Positions 52,688 to 61,057 of a stretch of 64,000 nt of DNA are shown here, in pieces. Positions within the stretch are counted from its first letter, which is position 1, and each line of letters opens with the position of its first letter. Source of the stretch: Sporosarcina sp. FSL K6-3457 (lineage in GTDB: Bacteria > Bacillota > Bacilli > Bacillales_A > Planococcaceae). The position numbers and the translations under genes were made by a program. The stretch spans positions 1,629,501 through 1,693,500 of the forward strand of contig NZ_JBBOWX010000001.1 of assembly GCF_038007285.1 (NCBI RefSeq), in the 5' to 3' direction. The notes beneath the pieces were generated by a model. The model did no database searches and was not told the DNA's origin. It saw only the letters and a list, made by a program, of their open reading frames with translations.

Positions 52688-55600
52688 ATGCAAGAACTAG
52701 CTCAATTAATTAAACAAGCTGCTACATACGGTCAGCTTTTTACAAATCATGATGATGAGGAACGTTTTAAGAAAACAGAACTTTTTGCGGCAAAACTAAT
52801 TGATAAGGAATATACAATTGGATTTGCAGGTCATTTTTCCGCAGGTAAATCTTCGATGATTAATGCGTTGACAGGGGATGACCTATTGCCTTCAAGCCCA
52901 ATCCCGACAAGTGCCAATATCGTAAAAGTACGGAAAACAGATACAGACTATGCGGTCATTTATCGAACAGATGGAACTGCCGTTAAATATGGAGGACATG
53001 GATTCCCAGCTGCTGTTAAATCATTCAGTAAGGACGGAGCGGCTGTTTCACTTGTTGAAATTGGTCACACGGAATCTCATTTACCAGAAGGGATTACGGT
53101 GATGGATACACCAGGTGTCGATTCAACAGATGATGCGCACCGTCTGTCAACAGAGTCTGCACTTCATCTAGCAGACCTTGTGTTCTATACGATGGATTAT
53201 AACCATGTGCAATCAGAATTGAATTTCCGCTTTACGAAAGAATTGATGCGTTATAACGATAATGTTTATTTAATTATTAATCAGATTGACAAACACCGTG
53301 ATAGTGAATTGTCATTTGCAGATTTCAAGCAATCCGTTGAAGATTCATTTAAGATGTGGGGTGTTATACCGAAAGGCATCTTTTATACATCATTGAAAGA
53401 CGTGACACATCCACATAATGATTTTAGTGCTGTTAAAGCGATTGTGGATGGTTCAATGGAAAACTGGCAACAGCGATTTGTTGAGAATGCCAAGCAAACA
53501 CTCGTAAAGTTGAAGGATGAGCACAGCCAATTTTTAGCCGATGAAATCGTGGATCGAAAAAATACTTTCTCTGCCATCGTATCGGATGATGAATGGGAAA
53601 AACAAGCTGAGCTACAAGCAGAGGTGACAGAATCCAAAAAAATGCTAGCACTTTTATCGGGAGATGAGTTTTCCACTACATTTGAAATTGAGCGTAATAA
53701 GCTCATGCAAGGTGCCGCCATTACACCTTATGAAACACGTGAACTATTGAAGTTGTATTTGGAGTCTTTGTCCTCTCGCTTTAAAGTTGGCTTACTATTT
53801 GGCGCAAAAAAGACAGCTGAAGAAAGAGAACGTCGTAAGCAGGCATTGGCTGATAATATGAGTGGGCTTGTCCATGCCCAAATTGAAGTCCATCTGAAGG
53901 CACTGATGAAAAAGTCGCTGAAAGAGGCTGGTATTTTGACGGATGACCGATCATTAGCGATTGACGGTATCGATTTGTCCGTGCCGTTTGCTGATATTGA
54001 AAAAGAGTTCAACGTGTCGGATGTCATTACAGGTGACACGGTTCTTAATTATTCTGAACGGATGAAAACAGCAATCCACGCTGCATTCCGCCGAATGACA
54101 GACGAATGGAAGCATGATATGGCGCTCATTGCATCGACAGCTGGTGATGACAATGCCGGTATGCTCGAGCAGAAAGTTCACCGTCTGGATGAAAAACTGC
54201 ATGCGATTCAGCAAGTTGAAGAAGTTGAAATCCAATTAGCTACCCTCGAAAGTAGTATGGACAATCCGTCGAAGTCGGTTATCACGGGTTGCGAGACGCT
54301 TCTGCAACAATGGGAAACACGTGAGATGCTACAAACAATTGAATTCATTGAAGAGCAAGCAACGACTATTTTAGAAGAAATAGCGGAACCGAATGGAAAA
54401 GTAGAGCAGCCTGAGCTAGCAGTACTTACTTCTGACTCGGATTCAGTTGTTGCACAAGCCATCCAAGTTGCGCATTCAGTGGAAAGTATTCCAGGTTTTC
54501 TAGAAACAGCCGATTATTTACGCAAAAAAGCTGATCGCTTAGAGGGGCAGGAGTTTACAGTCGCCTTATTTGGAGCGTTTAGTGCTGGTAAATCTTCATT
54601 TTCCAATGCGTTAATCGGTGAGAAAGTATTGCCGGTTTCACCTAATCCAACAACGGCAGCTATTAACCGCATTCGTCCCGTTTCGGCCGGAAAAGAAGAC
54701 GGAACGGCAGATGTGCTGTTGAAAACGGAAGAACGTATGATAGAGGACGTCACTCGTTCATTCGAGGCGCTTGGTGTAGCTGTTACATCATTGCATGAGG
54801 CTCATCAAAAAGCTGACGAAGCGCTACAGACAGAATTGACAGATGAAAATCTTCATATCCATAAGGCATTTATCAATGCCTTTAAAAAAGGATATCCGAT
54901 TTATCAGCAAAAATTAGGTACTATTATCAAAGCTGAGCGGGATGAATTTGTTAAATTTGTCGCGGAAGAAGACCGCAGCTGTTTCGTTGAATCCATCGAT
55001 TTTTATTATGATTGTGAATTGACGCGAAAAGGCATTACACTTGTCGATACCCCAGGAGCGGATTCCATAAACGCACGTCATACTGATGTTGCATTCGAAT
55101 ATATCCGAAATGCCGATGCGATTTTGTTCGTGACGTATTATAATCATGCATTTGCTAGGGCGGACAGGGAGTTTCTTGTTCAACTTGGCCGGGTGAAAGA
55201 TGCTTTCGAACTCGACAAGATGTTTTTCATCGTCAATGCGATTGACCTTGCAGCTAACGAGGAAGAGGCGGAGGCGGTCAAAACATTCGTTGCGGATGAA
55301 CTGCAGAAGTTCGGCATCCGCAATCCGAGAGTTCATGGTATTTCAAGCTTGCAGGCACTAGAAGCGAAAGTGAATCAACGATTGGATCCATTTATGTCAC
55401 CGTTTGAAGAGCAGTTCCATGATTTCCTCGAACATGACCTAAAGGGACTCGCAGTACAGGCGTTGGAAGAAGAGACCGTGAAAACAATTGAACGATTGGC
55501 ATCACTGATTTCACGGACAGAAGCAAACAGGACACGCAAGGCTGAGAGGCTAGAAGAGTTGAATAAGATTGAAGGAGAAGTGCGTCAACACTTTGCCTAC

Positions 55601-56290
55601 AATTTTGCCGAGGTATTAAGAAAAGCAACGAACAATGAGTTAAGTGAGCTGGTTTATTACATTTTACAGCGCGTATTTTTACGCTATGGCGATTTTTTCA
55701 AAGAAGCATATAGCCCATCAATCTTCGTCAACAATTCAGCAGATCGTGCACTGAAAGCTGCACTTGCTGAAACGGTACAAATGATTGGTTTCGATTTAAC
55801 GCAAGAGTTGAAAGTGACGAACTTACGCATGTTAAACTTCATGAAAAAGCAGTTGAATGAACGCCAACGTATTGAGGCTAGTCATTTGCATGACAAAGAC
55901 GGTTCGATTGCCCCTTCTCCATACGAAGCGAAGGATGCGGATATGCTGTCATTTGAGGCGCCTTATGCAGATCCAAATGTTTATAGCCGTGTCAATAAAT
56001 TGTTCAAAAATCAAAAAGCGTTCTTTGAAAAAGGTGAGCGCGATTTATTGAAGAATCAACTGGAGGAATTGCTTAAGCAGGATGCGTCAATTTATTTAGG
56101 GCTAGAAAAAGAACTGCTTGAAAAGTGGACGGATGGCTGGATTGATAGTGAGGCAGAAGGACTTAGACAGCATTTATTGAAAGAAAGTTTGGCACAGATT
56201 GCCTCGGAGCGAACACTTTTACAAGGAACAGAACAGTTGACAGAATGGCGTGCGGTGTATAAAAAACTACAAGCGGAGGAGCTGGTTTGA
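52688..56290 (+). CDS. dynA: Bacterial dynamin-like protein with two GTPase domains
   Basis: A 1200-residue fused dynamin, like DynA of Bacillus subtilis, which tethers and fuses membranes and protects against membrane damage. Each half has its own GTPase: GFAGHFSAGKSSMINALTG, MDTPGVDSTDD and INQIDKH in the first (residues 45-200), then LFGAFSAGKSSFSNALIG, LVDTPGADSINARHTD and VNAIDLAANEEE in the second (about 620-860). Long helical regions follow each. It reads straight into a sulfurtransferase gene whose start lies one base after its stop. Confidence 0.95.
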   Translation: MQELAQLIKQAATYGQLFTNHDDEERFKKTELFAAKLIDKEYTIGFAGHFSAGKSSMINALTGDDLLPSSPIPTSANIVKVRKTDTDYAVIYRTDGTAVKYGGHGFPAAVKSFSKDGAAVSLVEIGHTESHLPEGITVMDTPGVDSTDDAHRLSTESALHLADLVFYTMDYNHVQSELNFRFTKELMRYNDNVYLIINQIDKHRDSELSFADFKQSVEDSFKMWGVIPKGIFYTSLKDVTHPHNDFSAVKAIVDGSMENWQQRFVENAKQTLVKLKDEHSQFLADEIVDRKNTFSAIVSDDEWEKQAELQAEVTESKKMLALLSGDEFSTTFEIERNKLMQGAAITPYETRELLKLYLESLSSRFKVGLLFGAKKTAEERERRKQALADNMSGLVHAQIEVHLKALMKKSLKEAGILTDDRSLAIDGIDLSVPFADIEKEFNVSDVITGDTVLNYSERMKTAIHAAFRRMTDEWKHDMALIASTAGDDNAGMLEQKVHRLDEKLHAIQQVEEVEIQLATLESSMDNPSKSVITGCETLLQQWETREMLQTIEFIEEQATTILEEIAEPNGKVEQPELAVLTSDSDSVVAQAIQVAHSVESIPGFLETADYLRKKADRLEGQEFTVALFGAFSAGKSSFSNALIGEKVLPVSPNPTTAAINRIRPVSAGKEDGTADVLLKTEERMIEDVTRSFEALGVAVTSLHEAHQKADEALQTELTDENLHIHKAFINAFKKGYPIYQQKLGTIIKAERDEFVKFVAEEDRSCFVESIDFYYDCELTRKGITLVDTPGADSINARHTDVAFEYIRNADAILFVTYYNHAFARADREFLVQLGRVKDAFELDKMFFIVNAIDLAANEEEAEAVKTFVADELQKFGIRNPRVHGISSLQALEAKVNQRLDPFMSPFEEQFHDFLEHDLKGLAVQALEEETVKTIERLASLISRTEANRTRKAERLEELNKIEGEVRQHFAYNFAEVLRKATNNELSELVYYILQRVFLRYGDFFKEAYSPSIFVNNSADRALKAALAETVQMIGFDLTQELKVTNLRMLNFMKKQLNERQRIEASHLHDKDGSIAPSPYEAKDADMLSFEAPYADPNVYSRVNKLFKNQKAFFEKGERDLLKNQLEELLKQDASIYLGLEKELLEKWTDGWIDSEAEGLRQHLLKESLAQIASERTLLQGTEQLTEWRAVYKKLQAEELV

Positions 56291-57112
56291 TTGACGAACG
56301 TATTTATTTCGGTAACAGATGTGGACTTTGCGACAACGAAATGGATTGATACACGTTTTTCTTTGCAAGATGTGCAGGAAGGTCATCGGAAATATATGCA
56401 TAGTCATGTAACAGGTGCAGTGTATTGGGATCTTGAACGCGACATGTCTGACATGACGAGAACAGCAGGACGTCATCCGATGCCGGAGAAGGATGCTTTG
56501 ACGGCTCTTTTCCGTGCAAGTGGTTTGTCAATCAATGACCCTATTGTAATTTACGATGATGGCGGCAGCCCGTTTGCGGCCCGCGCATGGTGGTTGCTGC
56601 AATATGCAGGGTTCACAAATGCTGTTATTGCGCTTGAAGGGTTTGAAGCAATTAAGCAGGCTAGTATTCCGGTTGATGGCCTAGCATCTGAGCCTGTTAC
56701 AACTTCAGTTTCTCCAGTGTGGGATGAAGAACTCTATGCGTCACGTCAGTTTGTTGAGGAAACAGTTGCCGGTGAAACGTCGGGTGTCCTAGTGGATGCT
56801 CGCTCGGCACAGCGTTATCGCGGTGAACAGGAACCTATCGATCCGATTGCCGGGCGGATTCCGGGTGCGTTAAACTTCGATTGGGAACTGTTGAAGAAAG
56901 ACGGTATGTACAATATGGAGGAGGCTGTCAAAGCGCAGTTAACTCAAGTTATACATCCAGCACAGCAAGTAACCGTTTATTGTGGCAGCGGCGTGACGGC
57001 GGCTCCATTATATGCCATGCTCAAGCATAATGGCTTTGCCGATGTTCGCCTGTATGTGGGCAGTTATAGTGACTGGATTTCACAGAAAGATGCCAAAGTC
57101 GAGAAAGATTGA
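56291..57112 (+). CDS. Rhodanese-type sulfurtransferase (3-mercaptopyruvate/thiosulfate)
   Basis: A 273-residue protein of two rhodanese domains; the N-terminal one is structural and the C-terminal one carries the active loop VTVYCGSGVTAAPLYAM. CGSGVTA is the loop found in 3-mercaptopyruvate sulfurtransferases; thiosulfate activity cannot be excluded. The start is TTG 56291, directly after the dynA stop, with GGAGGAG eight bases before it. The next gene begins seven bases after its stop, so dynA, this gene and the phosphoesterase form one transcription unit. Confidence 0.88.
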   Translation: MTNVFISVTDVDFATTKWIDTRFSLQDVQEGHRKYMHSHVTGAVYWDLERDMSDMTRTAGRHPMPEKDALTALFRASGLSINDPIVIYDDGGSPFAARAWWLLQYAGFTNAVIALEGFEAIKQASIPVDGLASEPVTTSVSPVWDEELYASRQFVEETVAGETSGVLVDARSAQRYRGEQEPIDPIAGRIPGALNFDWELLKKDGMYNMEEAVKAQLTQVIHPAQQVTVYCGSGVTAAPLYAMLKHNGFADVRLYVGSYSDWISQKDAKVEKD

Positions 57113-57119
57113 GGGGGCT

Positions 57120-57716
57120 ATGCCTGTGCTTTATGCAGTACTGGGGGATATTCATTCATCCAAAAATGATTTAGAAAAAGTGCTTGCCGATATTATCGAT
57201 AAAGCGCCAGAAGCAGAGCTAGTAGGAACAGGCGATTTGTTTGAATGTATCATTAGTAAAAAGAATATTACAGATAAAAAATTTACGAAGCTTGAAGAGG
57301 TTATGCTCATTCCGAAAGGTTTTCCCGAGTTATTGACGTTTCCTTCGGTCGGTGGCAATCAAGAAGATCGTATTTTATGGATTACAGAAACAGCTGATCC
57401 GCTACGAGAAAAATTAGCAGCATTGCCGGCAATGATTGAAATGGGCAATGCTCAAGTAATTCACGGTCACCAGTGGCAGTGGGGTGGGGAACCATGGGCG
57501 CTAGTTCATGAAAGTGTTGAGCAATCATTTGTTTTTTATGGCCATAGTCATCAATCCATGTTGTCACGCAATGGTGTTCGCCAAGAAATTGAATTTGGCA
57601 TTTCCTACAGTGTTGTAGGTGAACGTGTTCTTGTTAATGTAGGAGCAGTTGTCGATGATCGGGAGTGGGTGTTGTATGAGTCGGAGGAACAAACCGTTAC
57701 GTTTATGAAGGCGTAA
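57120..57716 (+). CDS. Calcineurin-like metallophosphoesterase
   Basis: A 198-residue soluble phosphoesterase with the motifs LGDIHSSKND, VGTGDLFEC, VGGNQEDR (in place of GNHE/D), VIHGHQWQWG and YGHSHQSM. It resembles YfcE/MJ0936-type small phosphodiesterases; the substrate is unknown. The start is ATG 57120 behind GAGGGGG; GTG 57126 is an alternative. It is the last gene of the dynA unit and ends in a terminator shared with the convergent RNase H gene. Confidence 0.82.
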   Translation: MPVLYAVLGDIHSSKNDLEKVLADIIDKAPEAELVGTGDLFECIISKKNITDKKFTKLEEVMLIPKGFPELLTFPSVGGNQEDRILWITETADPLREKLAALPAMIEMGNAQVIHGHQWQWGGEPWALVHESVEQSFVFYGHSHQSMLSRNGVRQEIEFGISYSVVGERVLVNVGAVVDDREWVLYESEEQTVTFMKA

Positions 57717-57719
57717 TGC

Positions 57720-57754
57720 AAAAAGACTGAAGCTGTGGTTGCTTCAGTCTTTTC
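57720..57754. terminator. Bidirectional terminator between phosphoesterase and RNase H-like genes
   Basis: AAAAGACTGAAGC and GCTTCAGTCTTTT form a perfect stem; its minus-strand arm overlaps the RNase H-like gene's stop. Confidence 0.88.
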
Positions 57755-58133
57755 TATGGATCGCTTCCCTTGCTAGGGCATCCGCCGCCCGATTTTCTAC
57801 GTCAGGAATCCACTTGATGAAAAAGAAGTCAAACGTTGTGGCGATGGTAAGAATCTGAGCTAAGATTGGCTTATGCGCTTCGTTTTTGACAAACTCTTTT
57901 TCAACAGCCATGACAACAATTTGGGAATCTGAACGAGCAGATACGATACCAGTCGTCAGTTTCGCTGCTTCTTCTAGACCGCGTAATAGCGCTTGAAATT
58001 CAGCGGAGTGATTGTTGGTCGGTTCGATACGTTCGGAAAATTTTAGTTGATGGCCTTCACCTTTGATGTAAATCCCGATGCCGCTTTTCCCGGGATTACC
58101 AGCGCTGGCACCGTCCACGTATAGTTCAAGCAT
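57744..58133 (-). CDS. RNase H-type I family protein (YpeP/YpdQ-like)
   Basis: A 129-residue protein with the RNase HI fold and its four acidic residues: Asp in ELYVDGASAGNPGKSG, Glu in HSAEFQALLRGLEEA, Asp in ARSDSQIVVMAVEKEF and Asp in NRAADALAREA. Members degrade RNA in RNA-DNA hybrids, though some Bacillus copies have shown weak or no activity. The start is ATG 58133 behind GAGGTG. It is divergent from a ypeQ-like gene and near a csp gene, the same neighbourhood as in Bacillus subtilis. Confidence 0.85.
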   Translation of the reverse strand: MLELYVDGASAGNPGKSGIGIYIKGEGHQLKFSERIEPTNNHSAEFQALLRGLEEAAKLTTGIVSARSDSQIVVMAVEKEFVKNEAHKPILAQILTIATTFDFFFIKWIPDVENRAADALAREAIHRKD

Positions 58134-58225
58134 ATGTATCACCTCGATGTATGTATTCAAATGAGTAGTTGCGCCTTCAAGTCACACATATTAGAATAGA
58201 GGAATCCTATCTTGGGGAGGCAACT

Positions 58226-58408
58226 ATGAACAAAACAATAATTATGAGTGAAATTGACGAGATTTTAACTGGCTATTGTGAGGGCTGTTTTCTAAAAACA
58301 CAACTCGCTAAAGAGAGAGGGAAGACAGGAGCGCACCGATTTTGTATTAAAACTTGTACAATCGGCGAGCAGCTTCAGTTTTTGGGGCGGGAGATTAATA
58401 AAAATTAA
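58226..58408 (+). CDS. Zinc-finger DUF2602 protein (YpeQ-like)
   Basis: A 60-residue protein with a predicted zinc site, CEGCFLKTQLAKERGKTGAH then CIKTC (C-x2-C and C-x3-C). It matches the small YpeQ family found beside RNase H-like and csp genes in Bacilli; the function is unknown. The start is ATG 58226 behind GGGGAGG; upstream in-frame codons lack a ribosome site. A family 1 repeat begins almost at its stop. Confidence 0.78.
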   Translation: MNKTIIMSEIDEILTGYCEGCFLKTQLAKERGKTGAHRFCIKTCTIGEQLQFLGREINKN

Positions 58409-58577
58409 TTACGCCTTGGCGTAATTACGTCCAAATTTTGAGTTGTGCCCGCAGGATGCGGGTATACAGTCGTTGCGACAGGACGTCGCGAACTTAGACT
58501 GCCCCAATTAACTCCTTTCAAAATTTGTGACATCCGCCGGAGGCTTTATTTGCTTCAACAGAAGCAAATAAAATAAT
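58403..58577 (-). repeat. Family 1 dispersed repeat, copy C (long form, opposite orientation)
   Basis: The plus strand reads AATTACGCC-TTGGCGTAATT (58408-58426), then hairpin CCCGC-AGGAT-GCGGG (58448-58462) and hairpin GCGAC-AGGAC-GTCGC (58475-58489) inside CAGTC/GACTG. AAAATTTGTGACATCCGCCG comes next, then GGAGGC and an ATTTGCTTC/GAAGCAAAT hairpin. The reverse complement aligns with copy B over its whole length. It separates convergent ypeQ and csp. Confidence 0.8.
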
Positions 58578-58610
58578 ATCCCGCTGGAACTTGCGTCAGC
58601 GGGATTTTTT
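58578..58610. terminator. Terminator between ypeQ-like and csp genes
   Basis: ATCCCGCTG and CAGCGGGAT form the stem, with TTTTTT on the plus strand and a T-rich stretch on the minus strand. Confidence 0.82.
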
Positions 58611-58616
58611 GTTCGA

Positions 58617-58826
58617 TCATTCATCTCCAGATTTTAAGACATTCGCCGCCTGAGGACCTCGATTCCCTTCGATAATTTCGAAAGATACAGATTGCCCTTC
58701 ATCAAGCGTTTTAAAGCCTTCTGATACAATACCGGTAAAGTGGACGAACACATCTTCCCCGTCATCCGCTTCGATGAAACCATAGCCTTTTTCATTGCTG
58801 AACCATTTCACTTTTCCCTGGTACAT
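58617..58826 (-). CDS. cspD: Cold-shock protein
   Basis: A 69-residue single cold-shock domain with both RNA-binding motifs: KGYGFIE (RNP1) and VFVHF (RNP2), starting [14 protein letters not shown]. It binds single-stranded RNA and DNA as a chaperone. ATG 58826 has GAGGAGGAG directly upstream. A TATAAT box (plus 58861-58866) lies about 35 bases before the start, so the leader is short and lacks room for a long cold-box. The neighbourhood matches cspD of Bacillus subtilis. Confidence 0.92.
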   Translation of the reverse strand: MYQGKVKWFSNEKGYGFIEADDGEDVFVHFTGIVSEGFKTLDEGQSVSFEIIEGNRGPQAANVLKSGDE

Positions 58827-58973
58827 GTAGACTCCTCCTCGGCGTTTCAATGTCCCATCCATTATAACATGGATGATTTAACTATACATGAATCGACAAT
58901 TTACGTCAACGATATGCCTGAACTTTCTGAATGAGGTATTTACTATTTTATTAATCAAAAAAGGAGTGGTTTT

Positions 58974-59606
58974 ATGGAAGCACTTTTGAAGAGATGTCAG
59001 CAAGTTGTCGAAGGAGTTTACAATCAGTTTGATGCGAGTCATGATTTTGCGCATATTGAACGCGTATTGAAAAATGCGGAAGAAATTTTACAAAAAGAAT
59101 CGGCGGCAAATGAGGAGATCGTTCGTCTAGCAGTTCTGCTACATGATGTTGATGATGCTAAATATCAAACAGAGGGGCAGTTAACGGCTATTGATATACT
59201 ACAGACAATTGGTGCACCGGATAATCTGTCACAGCAAGTATTGGCGTGTATTGAAAGTGTGTCATTCAGCGGCGGTAATGCCAAGAAACTAACATCTATT
59301 GAAGGGGCTATCGTTCGCGATGCTGATCGGCTGGACGCAATTGGGGCGATTGGGATTGCGAGGACGTTTGCATTTGGTGGGGCAAGGGGAAGGAAGTTAT
59401 ATGATGGTAGCGAAAAGGCACGAGATCAGATGTCTGAAGCAGACTACCGTGGGAGAGAAACGGCATCAGTCACACATTTTTATGAAAAGTTATTGTTGCT
59501 GAAAGAGTTGATGGTGACGGAAGAAGGCAAGCGCTTAGCGCAGCAGCGGCATGATTATATGGTAGGATTTTTGAAACAGCTAGAGCGGGAGATAGGATTA
59601 GAATAG
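58974..59606 (+). CDS. HD-domain phosphohydrolase (YedJ-like)
   Basis: A 210-residue protein of the HD superfamily. Metal ligands are visible in SHDFAHIERVLKNA, LAVLLHDVDDAKYQ and the later AIVRDADRLDAIGAIGIART, the pattern of YedJ/YpgQ-type enzymes. YpgQ-like members are pyrophosphatases acting on nucleotides; the substrate here is not known. An AAAGGAGTGG site precedes the ATG. It is monocistronic, convergent with a coiled-coil gene across a terminator. Confidence 0.85.
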   Translation: MEALLKRCQQVVEGVYNQFDASHDFAHIERVLKNAEEILQKESAANEEIVRLAVLLHDVDDAKYQTEGQLTAIDILQTIGAPDNLSQQVLACIESVSFSGGNAKKLTSIEGAIVRDADRLDAIGAIGIARTFAFGGARGRKLYDGSEKARDQMSEADYRGRETASVTHFYEKLLLLKELMVTEEGKRLAQQRHDYMVGFLKQLEREIGLE

Positions 59607-59616
59607 TTCGTAGTTG

Positions 59617-59650
59617 AAAAAACGCCACAACGACTAGTTCGCTGTGGCGC
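59617..59650 (-). terminator. Terminator after the coiled-coil gene
   Basis: On the minus strand GCGCCACAGCGAAC and GTTGTGGCGTTTTTT pair, with a T tract. It also serves the convergent HD gene weakly. Confidence 0.75.
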
Positions 59651-59657
59651 TTGTTGT

Positions 59658-60158
59658 TTAGCTGATTTTACTGTCTAAATTATGTCTACGTAAATTGAAA
59701 AGTTCTTTTTCATTTGTGTATGCTTTATGAGTAGTGAATGCGAGTTCATCTTGGATAGATGCGACCGTTTCGGTTAGGGCGGTCAATTCACCACGCATAT
59801 GATGGACATCCATTGTTAGGTTTTCAAGCTTGGCATCTGTTTCTTCCTGACGATCACGGATTACTTTAATGATTTGTGTATTTTTATCGAGTTGCGCTTT
59901 CATACTAGTGATGTCAGCTTTCATGACGGTAATCTCAGATTTGATGCCAGTAATGTCAGTTTTCATGCTGGTAATCTCAGATTTGATGCCAGTAATGTCA
60001 GTTTTCATGCTGGTAATCTCAGATTTGATACCAGTGATGTCAGTTTTCATGCTGGTAATCTCAGATTTGATACCAGTGATGTCAGCTTTTATATCGTTCA
60101 CATCGGTTCTTAAATCCTTCACTTCTGCTAGAATTTGGAGTAAGATTTTTTCACTCAT
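59658..60158 (-). CDS. Coiled-coil protein with tandem 14-residue repeats
   Basis: A 166-residue, fully helical protein without signal peptide or membrane segment. Residues about 24-80 consist of four consecutive 14-residue units of the type TDITGIKSEITSMK (two heptads each), followed by a non-repeated coiled coil (IIKVIRDRQEETDAKLENLT, MRGELTALTETVASIQDELA). Similar small coiled-coil proteins of unknown role occur in Bacilli. The DNA units are 42 bp and nearly identical (59922-60089), so copy number can change by slippage without breaking the frame. Confidence 0.75.
   Translation of the reverse strand: MSEKILLQILAEVKDLRTDVNDIKADITGIKSEITSMKTDITGIKSEITSMKTDITGIKSEITSMKTDITGIKSEITVMKADITSMKAQLDKNTQIIKVIRDRQEETDAKLENLTMDVHHMRGELTALTETVASIQDELAFTTHKAYTNEKELFNLRRHNLDSKIS
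59922..60089. repeat. Four tandem 42-bp repeats inside the coiled-coil gene
   Basis: Units begin at 59922, 59964, 60006 and 60048. Units 1 and 2 share GATGCCAGTAATG, units 3 and 4 share GATACCAGTGATG, and the rest is almost identical, which points to recent stepwise duplication. Confidence 0.9.
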
Positions 60159-60301
60159 AAATGGTCTCCTTTCATCATATTTTGCGAACTTTATATTATG
60201 TTGATGCTATGAAGTATCTTTGAATATAGATTAATAATAACATATGTTCGTACGTTTTGTAAAGCAGAAAAAAGGATTTTTCACTAGAATAAATTTACCA
60301 G

Positions 60302-60339
60302 TAGCCCCATTCCTTACGCATAGCATAGGGAGTGGGGCT
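60302..60339. terminator. Hairpin between coiled-coil and DUF2500 genes
   Basis: AGCCCCATTCC and GGGAGTGGGGCT form a strong stem just after the DUF2500 gene's end; the T run is weak on the minus strand. Confidence 0.5.
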
Positions 60340-60356
60340 GTTGTTTTCATTGTAGT

Positions 60357-60728
60357 TTAGTCATTCACAACGCGTTTAAATTCATGGTAGCGTGTACCTT
60401 GGAATGTTAGCATTCCCAAGTCACCTTCGGCAAGCATACCGTATTCAGAGCCCGATACTGGGAATTCGATTCGGTCGCCGCTTTCAACTTGAAAGGTTGT
60501 GTAATACCGTGTGCTAGCTGATGAATCACCTGATCCGCCAGATGTCTTTGATCGTTTGGTAATCACTTCCGCAGGTACAGTTAGCTTTGGCGAGTTGTTG
60601 TTTTTATTCCACTCACCAATACCGCTTATGATTGCGACTAAAATAATACCGATAAAAATAATAACAAAGATGACCATGAAGATTGGACCGAACGAAAACA
60701 TGAAATCGCCGAATGGATCTGGTCCCAT
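60357..60728 (-). CDS. DUF2500 membrane-anchored protein
   Basis: A 123-residue protein with one N-terminal membrane helix (about 15-37), a Ser/Gly-rich linker and a beta-rich domain with the DUF2500 features LTVPAEVITKRSKTSG, RYYTTFQVESGDRIEFPVSG and LTFQGTRYHEFKR. The function is unknown. The ATG at 60728 is preceded by AAAAGGAGTG. A family 1 repeat lies in its upstream region. Confidence 0.8.
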   Translation of the reverse strand: MGPDPFGDFMFSFGPIFMVIFVIIFIGIILVAIISGIGEWNKNNNSPKLTVPAEVITKRSKTSGGSGDSSASTRYYTTFQVESGDRIEFPVSGSEYGMLAEGDLGMLTFQGTRYHEFKRVVND

Positions 60729-60754
60729 TGATAATCACTCCTTTTGTATTTTAA

Positions 60755-60915
60755 CTTCATTCAGCAGGGGGCCAACCCCTGCCGAATGGGGAGGAATGAA
60801 GTCCAATTCCTCCCTGTTAAGCCTCCGGCGGATGTCCCAGATTTTGAATTGAGCAAGCTCAATTCAAAATCAAAATCTGGACACAATCACGCCGAGGCGC
60901 GATTGATTAGAATAT
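60755..60915 (+). repeat. Family 1 dispersed repeat, copy D (short form)
   Basis: It comprises the hairpin CATTCAGCAGGGG/CCCTGCCGAATG, the hairpin GGAGGAAT/ATTCCTCC, then GCCTCCGGCGGATGTCCCAG. TTTTGAATTGAGC and GCTCAATTCAAAA form an inner palindrome, and AATCTGGACACAATCACGCC plus a closing GGCGCGATTG end the copy. It separates the divergent DUF2500 and CidA/LrgA genes. Confidence 0.75.
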
Positions 60916-61057
60916 TTTTTATACGTTTTTGAGTGATAAATAGTTTCAAAACTTTCTATACGACTATAAAAGACACCTTTGATATTTGCAAATTACTTCT
61001 CTATACTAATATAAATAGTCATGCGATTCATCTTTATATTTCGAGAGGAGGGAGTCC

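Noticed and set aside
59922..60089. CRISPR-like array
   Set aside because: The repeats are directly adjacent, without spacers, and encode in-frame heptads of a protein.
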